A stretch of DNA of 64,000 nucleotides from Limnohabitans sp. Hippo3 (lineage in GTDB: Bacteria; Pseudomonadota; Gammaproteobacteria; Burkholderiales; Burkholderiaceae_C), in NCBI RefSeq assembly GCF_003063665.1, contig NZ_NESF01000013.1, positions 32,364-96,363 of the forward strand, read 5' to 3'. The translations under genes and the position numbers were made by a program. Below, piece after piece: positions 35,914-47,099 of this stretch (its first letter is position 1; each line of letters begins with the position of its first letter). The notes beneath the pieces were generated by a model. That model had not been told where the DNA came from. It saw nothing but the letters and a program-made list of their open reading frames with translations, and did no database searches.

Positions 35914-36801
35914 TCAAGACGATTCCACCGCCCAATTTTTGCCGGACCCGCGCGCCAAGGCGGGGCCGACCACATCCAGCGCCTGCCGGATCTGGTCTTT
36001 CAGGGTGAAGGGCGGGTTGATGACAAACATGCCGCTGGCCACCAAGCCGCCTTCGTCGCCAGGGCCCCGGCCAATCGCTAGGGTGGCGTTGAGCCAGGGC
36101 TTTTGTGACTGGTTGGCCAAGGTGCGCAGGCGTTTGGGCAGGTCATGCGCTTCCGGGCGCGGGATGATCGGATACCAGACCAAATAAGTGCCCGTCGAGA
36201 AACGCTTGAGGTATTCCTGGATGACGCTGGCGACCTTGCTGTAATCGGACTTGATTTCGTAGCTGGGGTCGATCAGCACCATGGCCCGCTTGGAGCCCGT
36301 GGCCGATGGCGGTGGGGGCAGCAGCTTTTTGAGGGCTTCAAAACCGTCTTCGCGGCTCACAGTGACCGTGCGTCCGGCTTCGAGCTGGGCGATGTTGGAC
36401 ATCAGGGCTTTGCTGTCGGTGGGGTGCAACTCGAACAGGCGCAGGCGGTCGCGCGATGCGTGGCGCATCAGGCGCTGCATCAAAAAGGGCGAGCCCGGGT
36501 AAATTTTGGCTTGCCCGTTGGGGTTGAAGCTGGCGATCTGTTCCAGATAGTCCTGCACGGGCTCGGGCAGGGCATCGAGCTTTTCGGCCGCGGCCAGCAG
36601 TTTGAACAGGCCGTCCTCGGCTTCGGCCCCTTTTTGCGAATAATCGCCGTCCAGACGGTACAGACCGGCCCCGGCGTGGGTGTCAATCAGGGTGATGCCG
36701 GCCTCTTTTTGCATGAGGTGGCGCAGGGTGGCAAGCAGCGTGATGTGTTTGAGCACATCGGCATGGTTGCCCGCGTGGAAAGCGTGTCGGTAACTGAACA
36801 T
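35914..36801 (-). CDS. rlmJ: 23S rRNA (adenine2030-N6)-methyltransferase RlmJ
   Basis: A 295-residue enzyme, close to the family length of about 280. The start MFSYRHAFHAGNHADVLKHI is the RlmJ signature; SAM-binding DTHAGAGLYRLDG follows; the catalytic motif reads LIDPSYEIKSDY where most members have DPPY. It should methylate A2030 of 23S rRNA. An upstream in-frame extension to 36987 is rejected because it runs into the rplM leader. The gene is divergent from rplM. Confidence 0.92.
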   Translation of the reverse strand: MFSYRHAFHAGNHADVLKHITLLATLRHLMQKEAGITLIDTHAGAGLYRLDGDYSQKGAEAEDGLFKLLAAAEKLDALPEPVQDYLEQIASFNPNGQAKIYPGSPFLMQRLMRHASRDRLRLFELHPTDSKALMSNIAQLEAGRTVTVSREDGFEALKKLLPPPPSATGSKRAMVLIDPSYEIKSDYSKVASVIQEYLKRFSTGTYLVWYPIIPRPEAHDLPKRLRTLANQSQKPWLNATLAIGRGPGDEGGLVASGMFVINPPFTLKDQIRQALDVVGPALARGSGKNWAVESS

Positions 36802-36845
36802 GCGTCGATGGTAACCAATAACTTCTGCAAGTCCTTGATTTTTCG

Positions 36846-36851
36846 TATAAT
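36846..36851 (+). promoter_or_regulatory. Possible -10 of rplM-rpsI
   Basis: A perfect TATAAT lies 148 bp before the rplM ATG; the -35 region is poor. It implies a leader of about 140 nt, a length at which ribosomal-protein leaders often fold. Confidence 0.45.
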
Positions 36852-36998
36852 GGCAAGCTTCGCAGCGATTTTGTAGCCCCGCGGCGAAGACGCCCAAACC
36901 TGAAAAGGTGCGAGCAATCTCCCACCTAAGAGGTTCCCAAGAGAGGAACACCGACCGTGGAAAAGGGCTCAACAAACCTTTCTTCAAAGAGAAAACTC

Positions 36999-37430
36999 AT
37001 GACAACAACTTTCAGCGCCAAACCCGCTGAGGTCGTGCACGAGTGGTTTGTGATTGACGCGACCGACAAGGTCCTCGGACGAGTAGCCAGCGAAGTTGCT
37101 CTCCGTTTGCGCGGCAAACACAAGGCCATTTACACGCCTCACGTCGACACCGGTGACTTCATCGTCATCATCAATGCTGCCAAGCTCAAAGTGACTGGCA
37201 CCAAGACACTGGACAAAGTGTATTACCGTCATTCGGGCTATCCCGGCGGTATCACTGCCACCAACTTCCGCGACATGCAAGCCAAGCACCCTGGCCGCGC
37301 ACTCGAGAAGGCTGTCAAGGGCATGCTGCCCAAGGGCCCACTCGGCTACGCCATGATCAAGAAACTCAAGGTGTATGGCGGCGCAGAGCACCCACACACC
37401 GCCCAACAGCCTAAAGTGCTGGACATCTAA
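36999..37430 (+). CDS. rplM: 50S ribosomal protein L13
   Basis: A 143-residue L13. Conserved segments are [36 protein letters not shown] (start of the core), [11 protein letters not shown], and [11 protein letters not shown]. It is followed 11 bp later by rpsI, the normal order. The ATG at 36999 gives the family length; an in-frame start at 36957 would add 14 residues. Confidence 0.97.
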   Translation: MTTTFSAKPAEVVHEWFVIDATDKVLGRVASEVALRLRGKHKAIYTPHVDTGDFIVIINAAKLKVTGTKTLDKVYYRHSGYPGGITATNFRDMQAKHPGRALEKAVKGMLPKGPLGYAMIKKLKVYGGAEHPHTAQQPKVLDI

Positions 37431-37441
37431 GGAGCCTTGAG

Positions 37442-37834
37442 ATGATTGGTGAATGGAACAATGGCACAGGCCGTCGCAAATCCAGCGTCGCCCGCGTGTT
37501 TCTGAAAAAAGGCACTGGCAAGATCACGGTCAACGGCAAGGACATCCAAGCCTACTTCGGCCGCGAGACTTCGATCATGATCGCCAAGCAACCCCTCATG
37601 TTGACCAACCATGCCGAAACTTTCGACATCATGATCAACGTGCACGGCGGTGGCGAATCCGGTCAAGCTGGTGCATCGCGCCACGGCATCACCCGCGCCC
37701 TGATTGACTACGACGCATCGCTCAAGCCCGTGCTGAGCCAAGCCGGTTTTGTCACCCGCGACGCCCGTGAAGTCGAACGTAAAAAGGTCGGCTTGCACTC
37801 CGCTCGCCGCCGCAAGCAGTTCTCCAAGCGTTAA
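37442..37834 (+). CDS. rpsI: 30S ribosomal protein S9
   Basis: A 130-residue S9. The start [20 protein letters not shown] and the basic C-terminus [13 protein letters not shown], which reaches the P-site tRNA in the ribosome, are typical; [20 protein letters not shown] is the central signature. It forms a two-gene operon with rplM and ends at a strong terminator. Confidence 0.97.
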   Translation: MIGEWNNGTGRRKSSVARVFLKKGTGKITVNGKDIQAYFGRETSIMIAKQPLMLTNHAETFDIMINVHGGGESGQAGASRHGITRALIDYDASLKPVLSQAGFVTRDAREVERKKVGLHSARRRKQFSKR

Positions 37835-37853
37835 TCCGCTTTTCTGCTTCATC

Positions 37854-37886
37854 AAAAAGCCGCTCCGGTTCGCCGCAGCGGCTTTT
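37854..37886 (+). terminator. Rho-independent terminator of rplM-rpsI
   Basis: AAAAAGCCGCT and AGCGGCTTTTT form an 11 bp stem with a GC-rich core and T run, about 20 bp after rpsI. Confidence 0.88.
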
Positions 37887-37969
37887 TGTTTGGGCGCTTG
37901 GGATTTGAAAAGCCCATGAGGCCAGTAGCGTTACTGCAGAGGATGGGCGGTAATTCCCGACCAGCGCGC

Positions 37970-37975
37970 TATACT
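37970..37975 (+). promoter_or_regulatory. Possible -10 of erpA
   Basis: TATACT lies 26 bp before the erpA ATG, after the rpsI terminator; the -35 is unclear. Confidence 0.4.
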
Positions 37976-38001
37976 ATTTGGCACTGAACCGGAGAAACAC
38001 C

Positions 38002-38367
38002 ATGAGTGCTGTTGCTGAAAATATCCAGACCGAAATGCCCGAACCGATTGTCTTTACCGACAGCGCGGCTGCCAAGGTGGCCGACCTGATCGCCGAAGAG
38101 GGCAACCCTGATTTGAAGCTGCGCGTGTTTGTGCAAGGCGGCGGCTGCTCGGGCTTTCAGTACGGTTTCACCTTCGATGAAATCACCAACGAAGACGACA
38201 CGACCATGAGCAAAAATGGCGTCTCCTTGTTGATCGACGCCATGAGCTACCAGTACCTGATCGGTGCCGAGATCGATTACAAAGAAGACCTGCAGGGTGC
38301 CCAGTTTGTCATCAAGAACCCGAACGCCACATCGACTTGCGGCTGCGGTTCTTCTTTCTCGACCTGA
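38002..38367 (+). CDS. erpA: Iron-sulfur cluster insertion protein ErpA
   Basis: A 121-residue A-type carrier that delivers 4Fe-4S clusters to target enzymes. The three ligand cysteines are in [11 protein letters not shown] and the C-terminal TCGCGSSF. The N-terminus [17 protein letters not shown] is typical. The ATG at 38002 has GGAGAAAC upstream; a GTG/ATG further upstream would add only eight residues. It is probably monocistronic. Confidence 0.95.
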   Translation: MSAVAENIQTEMPEPIVFTDSAAAKVADLIAEEGNPDLKLRVFVQGGGCSGFQYGFTFDEITNEDDTTMSKNGVSLLIDAMSYQYLIGAEIDYKEDLQGAQFVIKNPNATSTCGCGSSFST

Positions 38368-38397
38368 TTGGCGAGGGGGCCAGCTGGGCTGGCCGAA

Positions 38398-39537
38398 TCA
38401 CCGGGGGTAAATGGCCCCCAAGACACGGGCGCCTTGGGCGCCCGTGACGCTTGGCAAGCTCGATGTCTCGCGTCGCACGGTTTTGAAGGCCAGCCAGGCA
38501 AAAGCGGCGGCTTCCACTTGCAGGGGCGGTAAACCCCGTTGATCGCTGCCGATCACCTGCAAAGCTGGCAAATGGTGGGCCAGGAGGCGCATCAAATGGC
38601 TGTTCAAGGCGCCACCGCCACAAACAATCAAGGTCTGGGCATCGGCCGCGTGGCGCAAAACATCCTTGGCGCAAGCCCATGCCGTGAACTCGGTCAGTGT
38701 GGCCTGCACGTCTTGTGCAGGTTGCGCCGCTTTGGGCAAGCGTGCATGCAGCCAGGTGGGGTTGAAGAGGTCCCGCCCTGTGCTTTTGGGGGGCGAACGG
38801 TGCAAAAAGTCTTCGGCCATCAAGTCGGCCAGCAAGTCGGGCAAGACGCGGCCAGTGGCCGCCCAGGCGCCATCGCGGTCAAATGCGGCCCCAGTGTGTT
38901 TGGCGCACCAATGGTCCATGAGCGCGTTACCCGGGCCGCAGTCCCAGCCCAGAACCTCTCCCCCTGGCCGAAGCACGCTGAGGTTGGAAATGCCACCAAC
39001 ATTGAGCACCGCCACAGTCGCATCCATGCGCCCGAAGACGCCTTGGTGAAAAGCGGGCACCAGCGGTGCACCTTGTCCGCCTGCTGCCAGATCGCGGCTG
39101 CGAAAATCGGCCACCACGTCGATGCGGGTCAGCTCGGCCAGCAAGGACGGGTTGATGAGTTGCAAGGTGTAGCCCACAGCCCCATGGCCGGCTGCAAGGT
39201 CGCCATCGAACTCCAGGGGCCTGTGACGCACGGTTTGCCCATGCGCACCGATGGCTGTGATGTCCTGGGCTTGCAAGCCACTTTGTTGCAACAAGGCGTG
39301 CACCACCTCGACATAGCGGCGGGCAATCTGGTTACCTGCCAAGGCGCTGCGGTGCAATTCATCCGGGCCGCTCTGGTTCAGGGCGAGGAGCTCGGCTTTG
39401 AAGGGCGCCTCGAAAGCCACAAAGGCATGCGATTGAACCTCCACTTGACCTTGCGCGTTGATGCGGGCCAGCACGCCATCGACACCATCCAGGGAGGTGC
39501 CCGACATCAGGCCTATGAAATGCTCAATCGTTTGCAT
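38398..39537 (-). CDS. anmK: Anhydro-N-acetylmuramic acid kinase
   Basis: A 379-residue sugar kinase that phosphorylates and opens anhydroMurNAc during peptidoglycan recycling. The ATP-binding GLMSGTSLDGVDG, GAHGQTVRHRP, LNVGGISNLSVL and CGGGALNSHLM are all family features. I use the ATG at 39537; one at 39576 would add 13 residues. The order anmK - M23 peptidase - tyrS is common in betaproteobacteria, and the two cell-wall genes share a strand but are separated by a terminator. Confidence 0.94.
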   Translation of the reverse strand: MQTIEHFIGLMSGTSLDGVDGVLARINAQGQVEVQSHAFVAFEAPFKAELLALNQSGPDELHRSALAGNQIARRYVEVVHALLQQSGLQAQDITAIGAHGQTVRHRPLEFDGDLAAGHGAVGYTLQLINPSLLAELTRIDVVADFRSRDLAAGGQGAPLVPAFHQGVFGRMDATVAVLNVGGISNLSVLRPGGEVLGWDCGPGNALMDHWCAKHTGAAFDRDGAWAATGRVLPDLLADLMAEDFLHRSPPKSTGRDLFNPTWLHARLPKAAQPAQDVQATLTEFTAWACAKDVLRHAADAQTLIVCGGGALNSHLMRLLAHHLPALQVIGSDQRGLPPLQVEAAAFAWLAFKTVRRETSSLPSVTGAQGARVLGAIYPR

Positions 39538-39607
39538 GGATGAAAAAATGTGCGCGTTGTGGTCTTCAGTGGCCATCTGGCAGTCAAAGTGTCCGTGGGG
39601 ATGGCAT

Positions 39608-39630
39608 GAAAAAAGGGCCTTGCGGCCCTT
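39608..39630 (-). terminator. Terminator of the M23 peptidase gene
   Basis: Read on the minus strand, AAGGGCC and GGCCCTT flank GCAA and run into TTTTTT, directly after the peptidase stop. Confidence 0.8.
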
Positions 39631-39634
39631 GAGA

Positions 39635-41125
39635 TCATTGCGCGGTGACTTCTCGCATTTGCGCGGCAGCCAACAGCTGTGCTCTGGCCTGATCGGCCAC
39701 CACTTTGAAGCGCGCCATCGCGGTAGGACTGAGCGGCACGCTCTGGGCTTGCTGGATCACTTTTTGGGGGTCAACGTGGGTGCCATTCACACGGAATTCG
39801 AAGTGCAGGTGAGGGCCTGTGGACCAACCCGTCGAGCCGACCGCACCAATGGTTTGGCCTTTTTGAACAGTCTGTCCCTTGCGCACCTGGATGCGGCTGA
39901 GGTGGGCATAGACGGTGGAGTGGTTGTTACCGTGGCGAACAATGACCGTGTTGCCATAACCACCTTGAACGCCAGCGAATTCGACCACACCGTCACCCAC
40001 GGTCTGAGCCGGGGTGCCGGTCGGGGCCGCGTAATCCACGCCCAAGTGCGCTTTCATGGTTTGAAAGATCGGGTGCAGGCGCATGGCAAAACCGCTGGTC
40101 TTGCGCGAGAAAGCCACAGGCGATGCCAGGTAAGTGCGGCTCAGGCTTTTGCCGTCCATGCTGTAGTAGCTGCCTTTTTGCCCTGGCTCCTGGTGCCACA
40201 CGGCTTCGTAGGTTTTGTTGCCGTTGTTGAATTCGGCGGTCAAAACGCGACCGGTGCGCACGGGCTCACCGTCGGCTTCCAGCACTTCGTAGACGACTGA
40301 AAAACGAGCGCCTTTGCGCAAGGTGCGGTGAAAGTCGATCTGGTTGGAGAAAATCTGCGTCAGCTGGGTGATGACGGCATCCGGCAAACGGGCCTCGTCT
40401 GCCGCGTCATACAAGGAGCTGGCCACGGTGCCGCCTGTCATGCGCAGGCTGGTGTTCATGGGGGACGTTTCGAGGGCGGCCTGCAGACCATCTGCTGTGC
40501 GTTGGATCGCCAGACGCTGGAAAAAGGTGTCGGTCTCGTTGTTGAGCCAGCGCACATTGAGTTTGAGCAGACGCTGCTGGCTGTCGGCTTCGGCCACAAC
40601 GGAGCGGCCCCCTTGCTTGAGCGCTTGCTTGGCCAAGGGGTTCTTGCGCAGGTAAGCGGCCGCCTCCGGGTCAACCAGGCCCAAGCGACGCAGCAAACTC
40701 TCCGGAGTGTCGGAGGCGCGGGTGCTGTCCGTGCGCATCAGACTCATCTGGATCAGGTCGAGCGATTGGGCTTGTTCTTCCAGCTTGGCAATTTCAACAG
40801 GCACGGTGACCGTGACCACGGGCTGTTCTGCGATGTCCGGTCCCAGATTGGCGATGGCGAATGCACCGCCACCGCCAGCCAGCAGAACAGAGGCCAAAGT
40901 GGCGCTGATGGTTTTGGGATGACGGGCCAACCAGCGCGCAGTCGCCTGAAGCGCTTGAGTCAGTTGCGGGTGTTGGCCATCGAGCCAGGCCAGCGTGCGC
41001 TGGACAGCGATCAGCACCGCGCCCAGCACGGCAGTGCACAGGAACAGGAAGCCAACAAACAAAGACACCAGCCGAGACTGGATGAGAGCTAAAAATTGCA
41101 TCAATTCGGGGGTAATTCGCGCCAC
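39635..41125 (-). CDS. M23 family metalloendopeptidase (MepM-like)
   Basis: A 496-residue peptidoglycan hydrolase. An N-terminal hydrophobic region (LVSLFVGFLFLCTAVLGAVL) and a second (TISATLASVLLAGGGGAFAI) anchor it in the inner membrane. The C-terminal M23 domain has the zinc ligands in MKAHLGVDYAAP and GPHLHFEFRVNG, with RLHPIFQTMKAH in front. Family members cut peptide cross-links to allow wall growth. It is divergent from tyrS and sits next to anmK, which recycles wall fragments. Confidence 0.92.
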   Translation of the reverse strand: MARITPELMQFLALIQSRLVSLFVGFLFLCTAVLGAVLIAVQRTLAWLDGQHPQLTQALQATARWLARHPKTISATLASVLLAGGGGAFAIANLGPDIAEQPVVTVTVPVEIAKLEEQAQSLDLIQMSLMRTDSTRASDTPESLLRRLGLVDPEAAAYLRKNPLAKQALKQGGRSVVAEADSQQRLLKLNVRWLNNETDTFFQRLAIQRTADGLQAALETSPMNTSLRMTGGTVASSLYDAADEARLPDAVITQLTQIFSNQIDFHRTLRKGARFSVVYEVLEADGEPVRTGRVLTAEFNNGNKTYEAVWHQEPGQKGSYYSMDGKSLSRTYLASPVAFSRKTSGFAMRLHPIFQTMKAHLGVDYAAPTGTPAQTVGDGVVEFAGVQGGYGNTVIVRHGNNHSTVYAHLSRIQVRKGQTVQKGQTIGAVGSTGWSTGPHLHFEFRVNGTHVDPQKVIQQAQSVPLSPTAMARFKVVADQARAQLLAAAQMREVTAQ

Positions 41126-41245
41126 CTGCCGTTCAGGCGATGGGGTGGCACGATCTGCACAGTCAGGCCGCCTCTAAAATGGGCGACTTGGAGTAATCGG
41201 GCCATTGTACTGGTCTATACCCATTTGACTTTAGAAAAAACCCTT

Positions 41246-42478
41246 ATGAATCAAGCGCTTGTTACAAAATACCTGGTCACGGACAAGACCCGGGAGGCCC
41301 TGGCGGTCACTTTACGGGGCTGCGAAGAGCTGATTCCGCAGGAAGACTGGCTGCAAAAACTGGCCAAATCGGAGGCCACCGGGGTGCCTTTGCGCATCAA
41401 GCTGGGGCTGGACCCAACCGCGCCGGACATCCACATCGGCCACACCGTGGTGCTCAACAAGATGCGCCAGCTGCAGGACTTGGGGCACCAGGTGATCTTT
41501 TTGATCGGGGACTTCACCAGCCTGATCGGTGACCCGTCGGGCCGCAACAGCACCCGCCCGCCGCTCACGCCCGAGCAGATCAAGCTGAATGCCGAGACCT
41601 ATTACAAGCAGGCCAGCCTGGTGCTGGACCCCGCGAGAACAGAGATTCGCTACAACAGTGAGTGGTCGCTACCTTTGGGTTCGATGGGCATGATCCAGCT
41701 GGCGGCCAAGTATACGGTGGCCCGCATGATGGAGCGCAACGACTTCCATGACCGCTTCAAGGCCGGGACGCCGATCAGCGTGCATGAGTTCCTGTACCCG
41801 CTGATGCAGGGCTACGACTCGGTGGCGCTCAAGAGCGATCTGGAGCTGGGCGGTACCGACCAGAAATTCAACCTGTTGATGGGCCGCCACCTGCAGGCCG
41901 AATACGGCCAGGAGCCGCAGTGCATCCTGACCATGCCGCTGCTCGAAGGCCTGGACGGTGTGGACAAGATGTCCAAGTCCAAGAACAACTACATCGGCAT
42001 CACCGAAGACGCCAACACCATGTTTGCCAAGGTGCTCTCCATTTCGGACACGCTGATGTGGCGCTGGTACACCTTGTTGTCGTTCAAGTCGATGGCCGAG
42101 ATTGAGGCCTTGAGAAAGGAAGTCGAAAGCGGCCGCAACCCCAAGGACGCCAAGGTCATGCTGGCCAAGGAAATCACGGCGCGCTTTCACAGCGCGGCGG
42201 CGGCCGATGCGGCCGAGCAGGACTTCATCAACCGCAGCAAGGGCGGCGTGCCGGACGACATCCCTGAAGTGTCATTGTCGGGTGCGCCCATGGGCATTAG
42301 CGCCTTGCTCAAATCGGCGGGCCTGGCCCCTTCGACCACCGAGGCCGGACGGCTGATCGACGGCGGCGGTGTGCGCGTGGACTCCAGCGTGGTCAGTGAC
42401 AAGGGCCTTAAACTCGAAGCGGGCACCTACGTGGTGCAAGTGGGCAAGCGCAAGTTTGCCAAGGTGACGCTGGCTTGA
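41246..42478 (+). CDS. tyrS: Tyrosyl-tRNA synthetase
   Basis: A 410-residue class I synthetase. The HIGH motif appears as DIHIGHTVVLNKM and the KMSKS motif as VDKMSKSKNNYIG. A C-terminal S4-like RNA-binding domain (EAGRLIDGGGVRVDSSVVSD) completes it, placing it in the TyrZ-type group with the HIGH variant. The ATG at 41246 begins NQALVTKYL; the frame further upstream overlaps the divergent peptidase promoter. Confidence 0.96.
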   Translation: MNQALVTKYLVTDKTREALAVTLRGCEELIPQEDWLQKLAKSEATGVPLRIKLGLDPTAPDIHIGHTVVLNKMRQLQDLGHQVIFLIGDFTSLIGDPSGRNSTRPPLTPEQIKLNAETYYKQASLVLDPARTEIRYNSEWSLPLGSMGMIQLAAKYTVARMMERNDFHDRFKAGTPISVHEFLYPLMQGYDSVALKSDLELGGTDQKFNLLMGRHLQAEYGQEPQCILTMPLLEGLDGVDKMSKSKNNYIGITEDANTMFAKVLSISDTLMWRWYTLLSFKSMAEIEALRKEVESGRNPKDAKVMLAKEITARFHSAAAADAAEQDFINRSKGGVPDDIPEVSLSGAPMGISALLKSAGLAPSTTEAGRLIDGGGVRVDSSVVSDKGLKLEAGTYVVQVGKRKFAKVTLA

Positions 42479-42527
42479 TCGGTGGCTGGCGCACGGACAG
42501 GTCATCCTCCGGGGGTATGCTGAGCGG

Positions 42528-43454
42528 ATGAAAAAATTCGATGCCTGGATGACGCCCAGCCGCATGCTCTGGGCTTCAGTGGTGGTGGCGCTGGTCACCA
42601 TCGCGCTCAAGACAGGGGCCTGGTGGCTGACCGACTCGGTCGGTTTGCTGTCGGACGCCATGGAGTCGCTGGTCAACCTGGCCAGTGCGGTGTTCGGTCT
42701 GATGATGGTCACCATTGCCGCACGGCCCGCCGACGATGACCACCCCTATGGCCACCACAAGGCCGAGTATTTTTCCTCCGGCTTTGAAGGCATCCTGATT
42801 CTGGTGGCGGCCCTGGGCATCATCTGGGTGGCCCTTGGGCGCTTGTTCGATCCTCAACCCATTGAACAGGTTGGCTGGGGTCTGGCCTTGTCGGTGGGCA
42901 GCTCGGCCCTGAACGGTTTTCTGGCCTGGCTGATGTTTCGCGCCGCCCGGCAGCACCGCTCCCTGGCGCTGGAGGCCGATGCCCGGCACCTGGTGACCGA
43001 TGTGTGGACATCGGCCGGGGTGGTGGTGGGCATTGCCCTGGTCAGCGCCACGGGCTGGTTGTGGCTGGATGCCGTGGTCGCCATCGGGGTGGCGCTCAAT
43101 ATTTTGAAAGAAGGCTGGAGCCTGGTCTGGCGGTCTTCGCAGGGGCTGATGGACGAGGCGCTGGAGCCCGAAGTGTTGGCCGATGTTCAGAAGGTGCTGG
43201 CCGGGTTCGCACACCAGCGCGGCGAGACCGAGATCATCCGGTTCGACCACCTGAACACCCGCAAGGCCGGGCAACGCCGTTTTGTGGATGTGCACATGCA
43301 CATGCCCGCCAGCTGGACGCTGGGCCGGGCTGCCGCCTTGCGCGCCAGTGTGGAGCAGGCGCTGATGAGCGAGGTGCCCGGTTTGCGGGCCACCATCCAG
43401 CTCTTGCCCAGCGATGTGGAAGCGCACTTTGACGATGCCCGGGATTTGAAATGA
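42528..43454 (+). CDS. Cation diffusion facilitator family transporter
   Basis: A 308-residue CDF metal/H+ antiporter. Site A residues appear in [11 protein letters not shown] (helix 2) and [11 protein letters not shown] (helix 5, HxxxD); [11 protein letters not shown] is the loop signature. A cytoplasmic C-terminal domain (from about residue 215) has histidines in [11 protein letters not shown]. It would export Zn, Fe, Co or Cd; the metal is not determined by sequence. It ends overlapping dtd by 4 bp. Confidence 0.92.
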   Translation: MKKFDAWMTPSRMLWASVVVALVTIALKTGAWWLTDSVGLLSDAMESLVNLASAVFGLMMVTIAARPADDDHPYGHHKAEYFSSGFEGILILVAALGIIWVALGRLFDPQPIEQVGWGLALSVGSSALNGFLAWLMFRAARQHRSLALEADARHLVTDVWTSAGVVVGIALVSATGWLWLDAVVAIGVALNILKEGWSLVWRSSQGLMDEALEPEVLADVQKVLAGFAHQRGETEIIRFDHLNTRKAGQRRFVDVHMHMPASWTLGRAAALRASVEQALMSEVPGLRATIQLLPSDVEAHFDDARDLK

Positions 43455-43894
43455 TCGCGCTGCTGCAACGGGTGAGTGAGGCCAGTGTCCGGGTCGATGG
43501 GGCGGTGATCGGCCAGATCAATCCAGGCTTGCTGGTGCTGCTGTGCGCCGAAAAAGGCGACACCGAGGCCGTGGCCGACAGGATGCTGGCGAAAATTTTG
43601 AAGCTGCGCATCTTCAACGACGAGGCGGGCAAGATGAACCGGAGCGTGCAGGACGTAGGCGGTGGTTTGCTGGTGGTCAGCCAGTTCACCCTGGCCGCCG
43701 ATGTCGCAGGGGGCAACCGCCCGAGCTTCACCCAGGCGGCTGCGCCCGAAGACGGTCGACGTTTGTATGAGCACTTTGTGGCGCAGGCCCGAGCTGCGCA
43801 CCCGGTCGTGCAAACGGGCCAGTTTGCGGCCGACATGAAGGTGTCCTTGGTGAACGACGGACCCATCACCATCCCGATGCGCATGAGCGCTTGA
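43451..43894 (+). CDS. dtd: D-aminoacyl-tRNA deacylase
   Basis: A 147-residue DTD that hydrolyses D-amino acids from tRNA. The two active-site motifs are SQFTLAAD and NDGPITIPM; the Gly-cisPro element is in the latter. The N-terminus [16 protein letters not shown] is typical. ATG overlaps the CDF stop (ATGA), and dbpA follows, so the three may share a transcript. Confidence 0.95.
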   Translation: MIALLQRVSEASVRVDGAVIGQINPGLLVLLCAEKGDTEAVADRMLAKILKLRIFNDEAGKMNRSVQDVGGGLLVVSQFTLAADVAGGNRPSFTQAAAPEDGRRLYEHFVAQARAAHPVVQTGQFAADMKVSLVNDGPITIPMRMSA

Positions 43895-43927
43895 GTGCCG
43901 ACTGGGATCGCCGCCGATAATCGGCGC

Positions 43928-45337
<1,410 letters not shown>

Positions 45338-45353
45338 TTGTTTTTTTGAGAGC

Positions 45354-45429
45354 GGTGAATGGGGCGATGCGGCGGTCACCTCATGATGTGGTACCGAAAA
45401 TCGGTGCCCGCCGCATCGTCCCATTCACC
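45354..45429. repeat. Stem-variable hairpin element (copy C)
   Basis: Arms 45354-45375 and 45408-45429 are 22 bp inverted repeats with one mismatch. The loop 45376-45407 holds the family core in reverse orientation (CCTCATGA, GGTACCGAAAATCG). It starts 16 bp after dbpA. Confidence 0.82.
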
Positions 45430-45472
45430 TTGGTGGGCATTCAAAAAATCAAGAGTGGTTCACGCGCACAAC

Positions 45473-45550
45473 GGTGTCGGTTTGGGTAGGGCCGGGTGAC
45501 GATTTTCGGTACCCCGTCATGAGGAACCCGGCCCTGCCCAAACCGACACC
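45473..45550. repeat. Stem-variable hairpin element (copy B)
   Basis: Arms 45473-45496 and 45527-45550 are 24 bp inverted repeats with one mismatch. The loop 45497-45526 differs from copy A in its last base only. It lies 43 bp after copy C, in the opposite orientation, between convergent dbpA and ybeY. Confidence 0.85.
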
Positions 45551-45558
45551 TCACCCAG

Positions 45559-46014
45559 TCACCGATAAGGATTCTTGATCCCCAACTCGGCCAGGATGTC
45601 AATTTCGTAGGCCTCCATCTCTTCGGCATCGGCCTCGCTGGTCTCGTGGTCCCAGCCCTGTGCATGCAAAGTGCCGTGCACCAGCAAATGCGCGTAGTGC
45701 GCCGCCAGCGTCTTGCCTTGCTCCTTGGCCTCGCGCGCGACCACCGGGGCGCACAGCACCAAGTCGGCTACCACCACCGGTTCTTGCGCATAGTCGAACG
45801 TCAGCACATTGGTGGCGTAGTCCTTCTTGCGGTAACTCAGGTTCAACGCACGGCCTTCTTCTTCACCCACGATGCGCACCGTGATTTCGGCGTCATCGGC
45901 CAGAGCATGGCGAATGGCGCGGGCCACCGCATGGCGGGGCAGGGCGGCGCGGTGGCGGGCTTTGTGAGGGAAGTCGCCAAATTGCAGGGACAGCTGGAGT
46001 TGTTGGAGGGCCAT
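45559..46014 (-). CDS. ybeY: Endoribonuclease YbeY
   Basis: A 151-residue metallo-RNase that processes 16S rRNA 3' ends and takes part in ribosome quality control. The zinc motif is [16 protein letters not shown] (HGxLHxxGxDH), and [15 protein letters not shown] is the preceding signature. It follows phoH on the same strand with a 19 bp gap, the usual pairing. Hairpin copy B ends 8 bp after its stop. Confidence 0.95.
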   Translation of the reverse strand: MALQQLQLSLQFGDFPHKARHRAALPRHAVARAIRHALADDAEITVRIVGEEEGRALNLSYRKKDYATNVLTFDYAQEPVVVADLVLCAPVVAREAKEQGKTLAAHYAHLLVHGTLHAQGWDHETSEADAEEMEAYEIDILAELGIKNPYR

Positions 46015-46033
46015 GGGATGAGATTCGGTGGTG

Positions 46034-47014
46034 TCAATCGTCGGTGGGTAAAGGCTTGCGGCGGGTCGTCACGCCCGCCCGCATGGCGGCGCTGCCTTGT
46101 GCGTCGTACGCGTCCACAATGCGGGCCACCAAGGGGTGGCGCACCACGTCGGCACTCGAAAACCGTGTGAAGGCGATGCCCTTGACGCGCTTCAAAACCC
46201 GCTCGGCGTCGATCAGACCACTCAACTGGCCCTTGGGCAAATCGATCTGGCTCACATCGCCCGTGACCACGGCTTTGGCGCTAAAGCCGATGCGGGTCAG
46301 GAACATCTTCATCTGCTCGGTGCTGGTGTTTTGCGCCTCGTCCAGGATCACGAAGGCGTTGTTCAGCGTACGCCCGCGCATGAAGGCCAGCGGCGCGATT
46401 TCGATTGAGTTGCGCTCAAAGGCTTTTTGTACCTTGTCGTAGCCCATCAGGTCGTACAGCGCGTCGTAAAGCGGGCGCAAATACGGGTCCACTTTTTGCG
46501 ACAGGTCGCCGGGCAAAAAGCCCAGTCGTTCGCCCGCTTCCACGGCCGGGCGCGTGAGCACAATGCGCTGCACGCTGGCGCGCTCCAGTGCGTCCACCGC
46601 GCAGGCCACGGCCAGGTAGGTCTTGCCCGTGCCCGCTGGGCCGATGCCGAAGGTGATGTCGTGTGTGGCGATGCTTTCCAGATACGCCGCCTGCACCGGG
46701 GTGCGGGCCTTCAGGTCGGCGCGGCGGGTTTGCAAGGCGGGCAGGTCGGCTTCTTCGCCCCCGCTGTCGCCCACCAGCATGAGCTGAACCATGTCGGGCG
46801 CAATCGGGCGGTCGGCGCGTTCGTAGATCGCCTGCAAAATCTCCATCGCCCGCAGGGCCACGGCCTTGGGGCCGTCCACCTTGAACTGTTCATGGCGGTG
46901 CGCGATGCTCACCTGCAGGCCTGCTTCGATGGTGCGCAGGTGTGCGTCCATGGGGCCGCACAGGTGAGACAGGCGGGTGTTGTTGTGCGGCGTGAAGGTG
47001 TGTCTGACGATCAA
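46034..47014 (-). CDS. phoH: PhoH family ATPase
   Basis: A 326-residue PhoH-like protein. Walker A is [16 protein letters not shown] and Walker B is [29 protein letters not shown] is a family signature. I chose TTG at 47014 ([20 protein letters not shown]) with AGGA about 9 nt upstream. The frame is open to 47134, but that would cross the divergent ruvA start at 47100; an ATG at 46951 is another option. It likely works with YbeY in RNA metabolism. Confidence 0.9.
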   Translation of the reverse strand: MIVRHTFTPHNNTRLSHLCGPMDAHLRTIEAGLQVSIAHRHEQFKVDGPKAVALRAMEILQAIYERADRPIAPDMVQLMLVGDSGGEEADLPALQTRRADLKARTPVQAAYLESIATHDITFGIGPAGTGKTYLAVACAVDALERASVQRIVLTRPAVEAGERLGFLPGDLSQKVDPYLRPLYDALYDLMGYDKVQKAFERNSIEIAPLAFMRGRTLNNAFVILDEAQNTSTEQMKMFLTRIGFSAKAVVTGDVSQIDLPKGQLSGLIDAERVLKRVKGIAFTRFSSADVVRHPLVARIVDAYDAQGSAAMRAGVTTRRKPLPTDD

Positions 47015-47099
47015 GTTGATAATCCTGAATAGGCGCGGTGACGAGTGGTCAAAAACCGTGCATTTTCCCCCATGATAGGCATTTGAAGGCACCCTCTCC

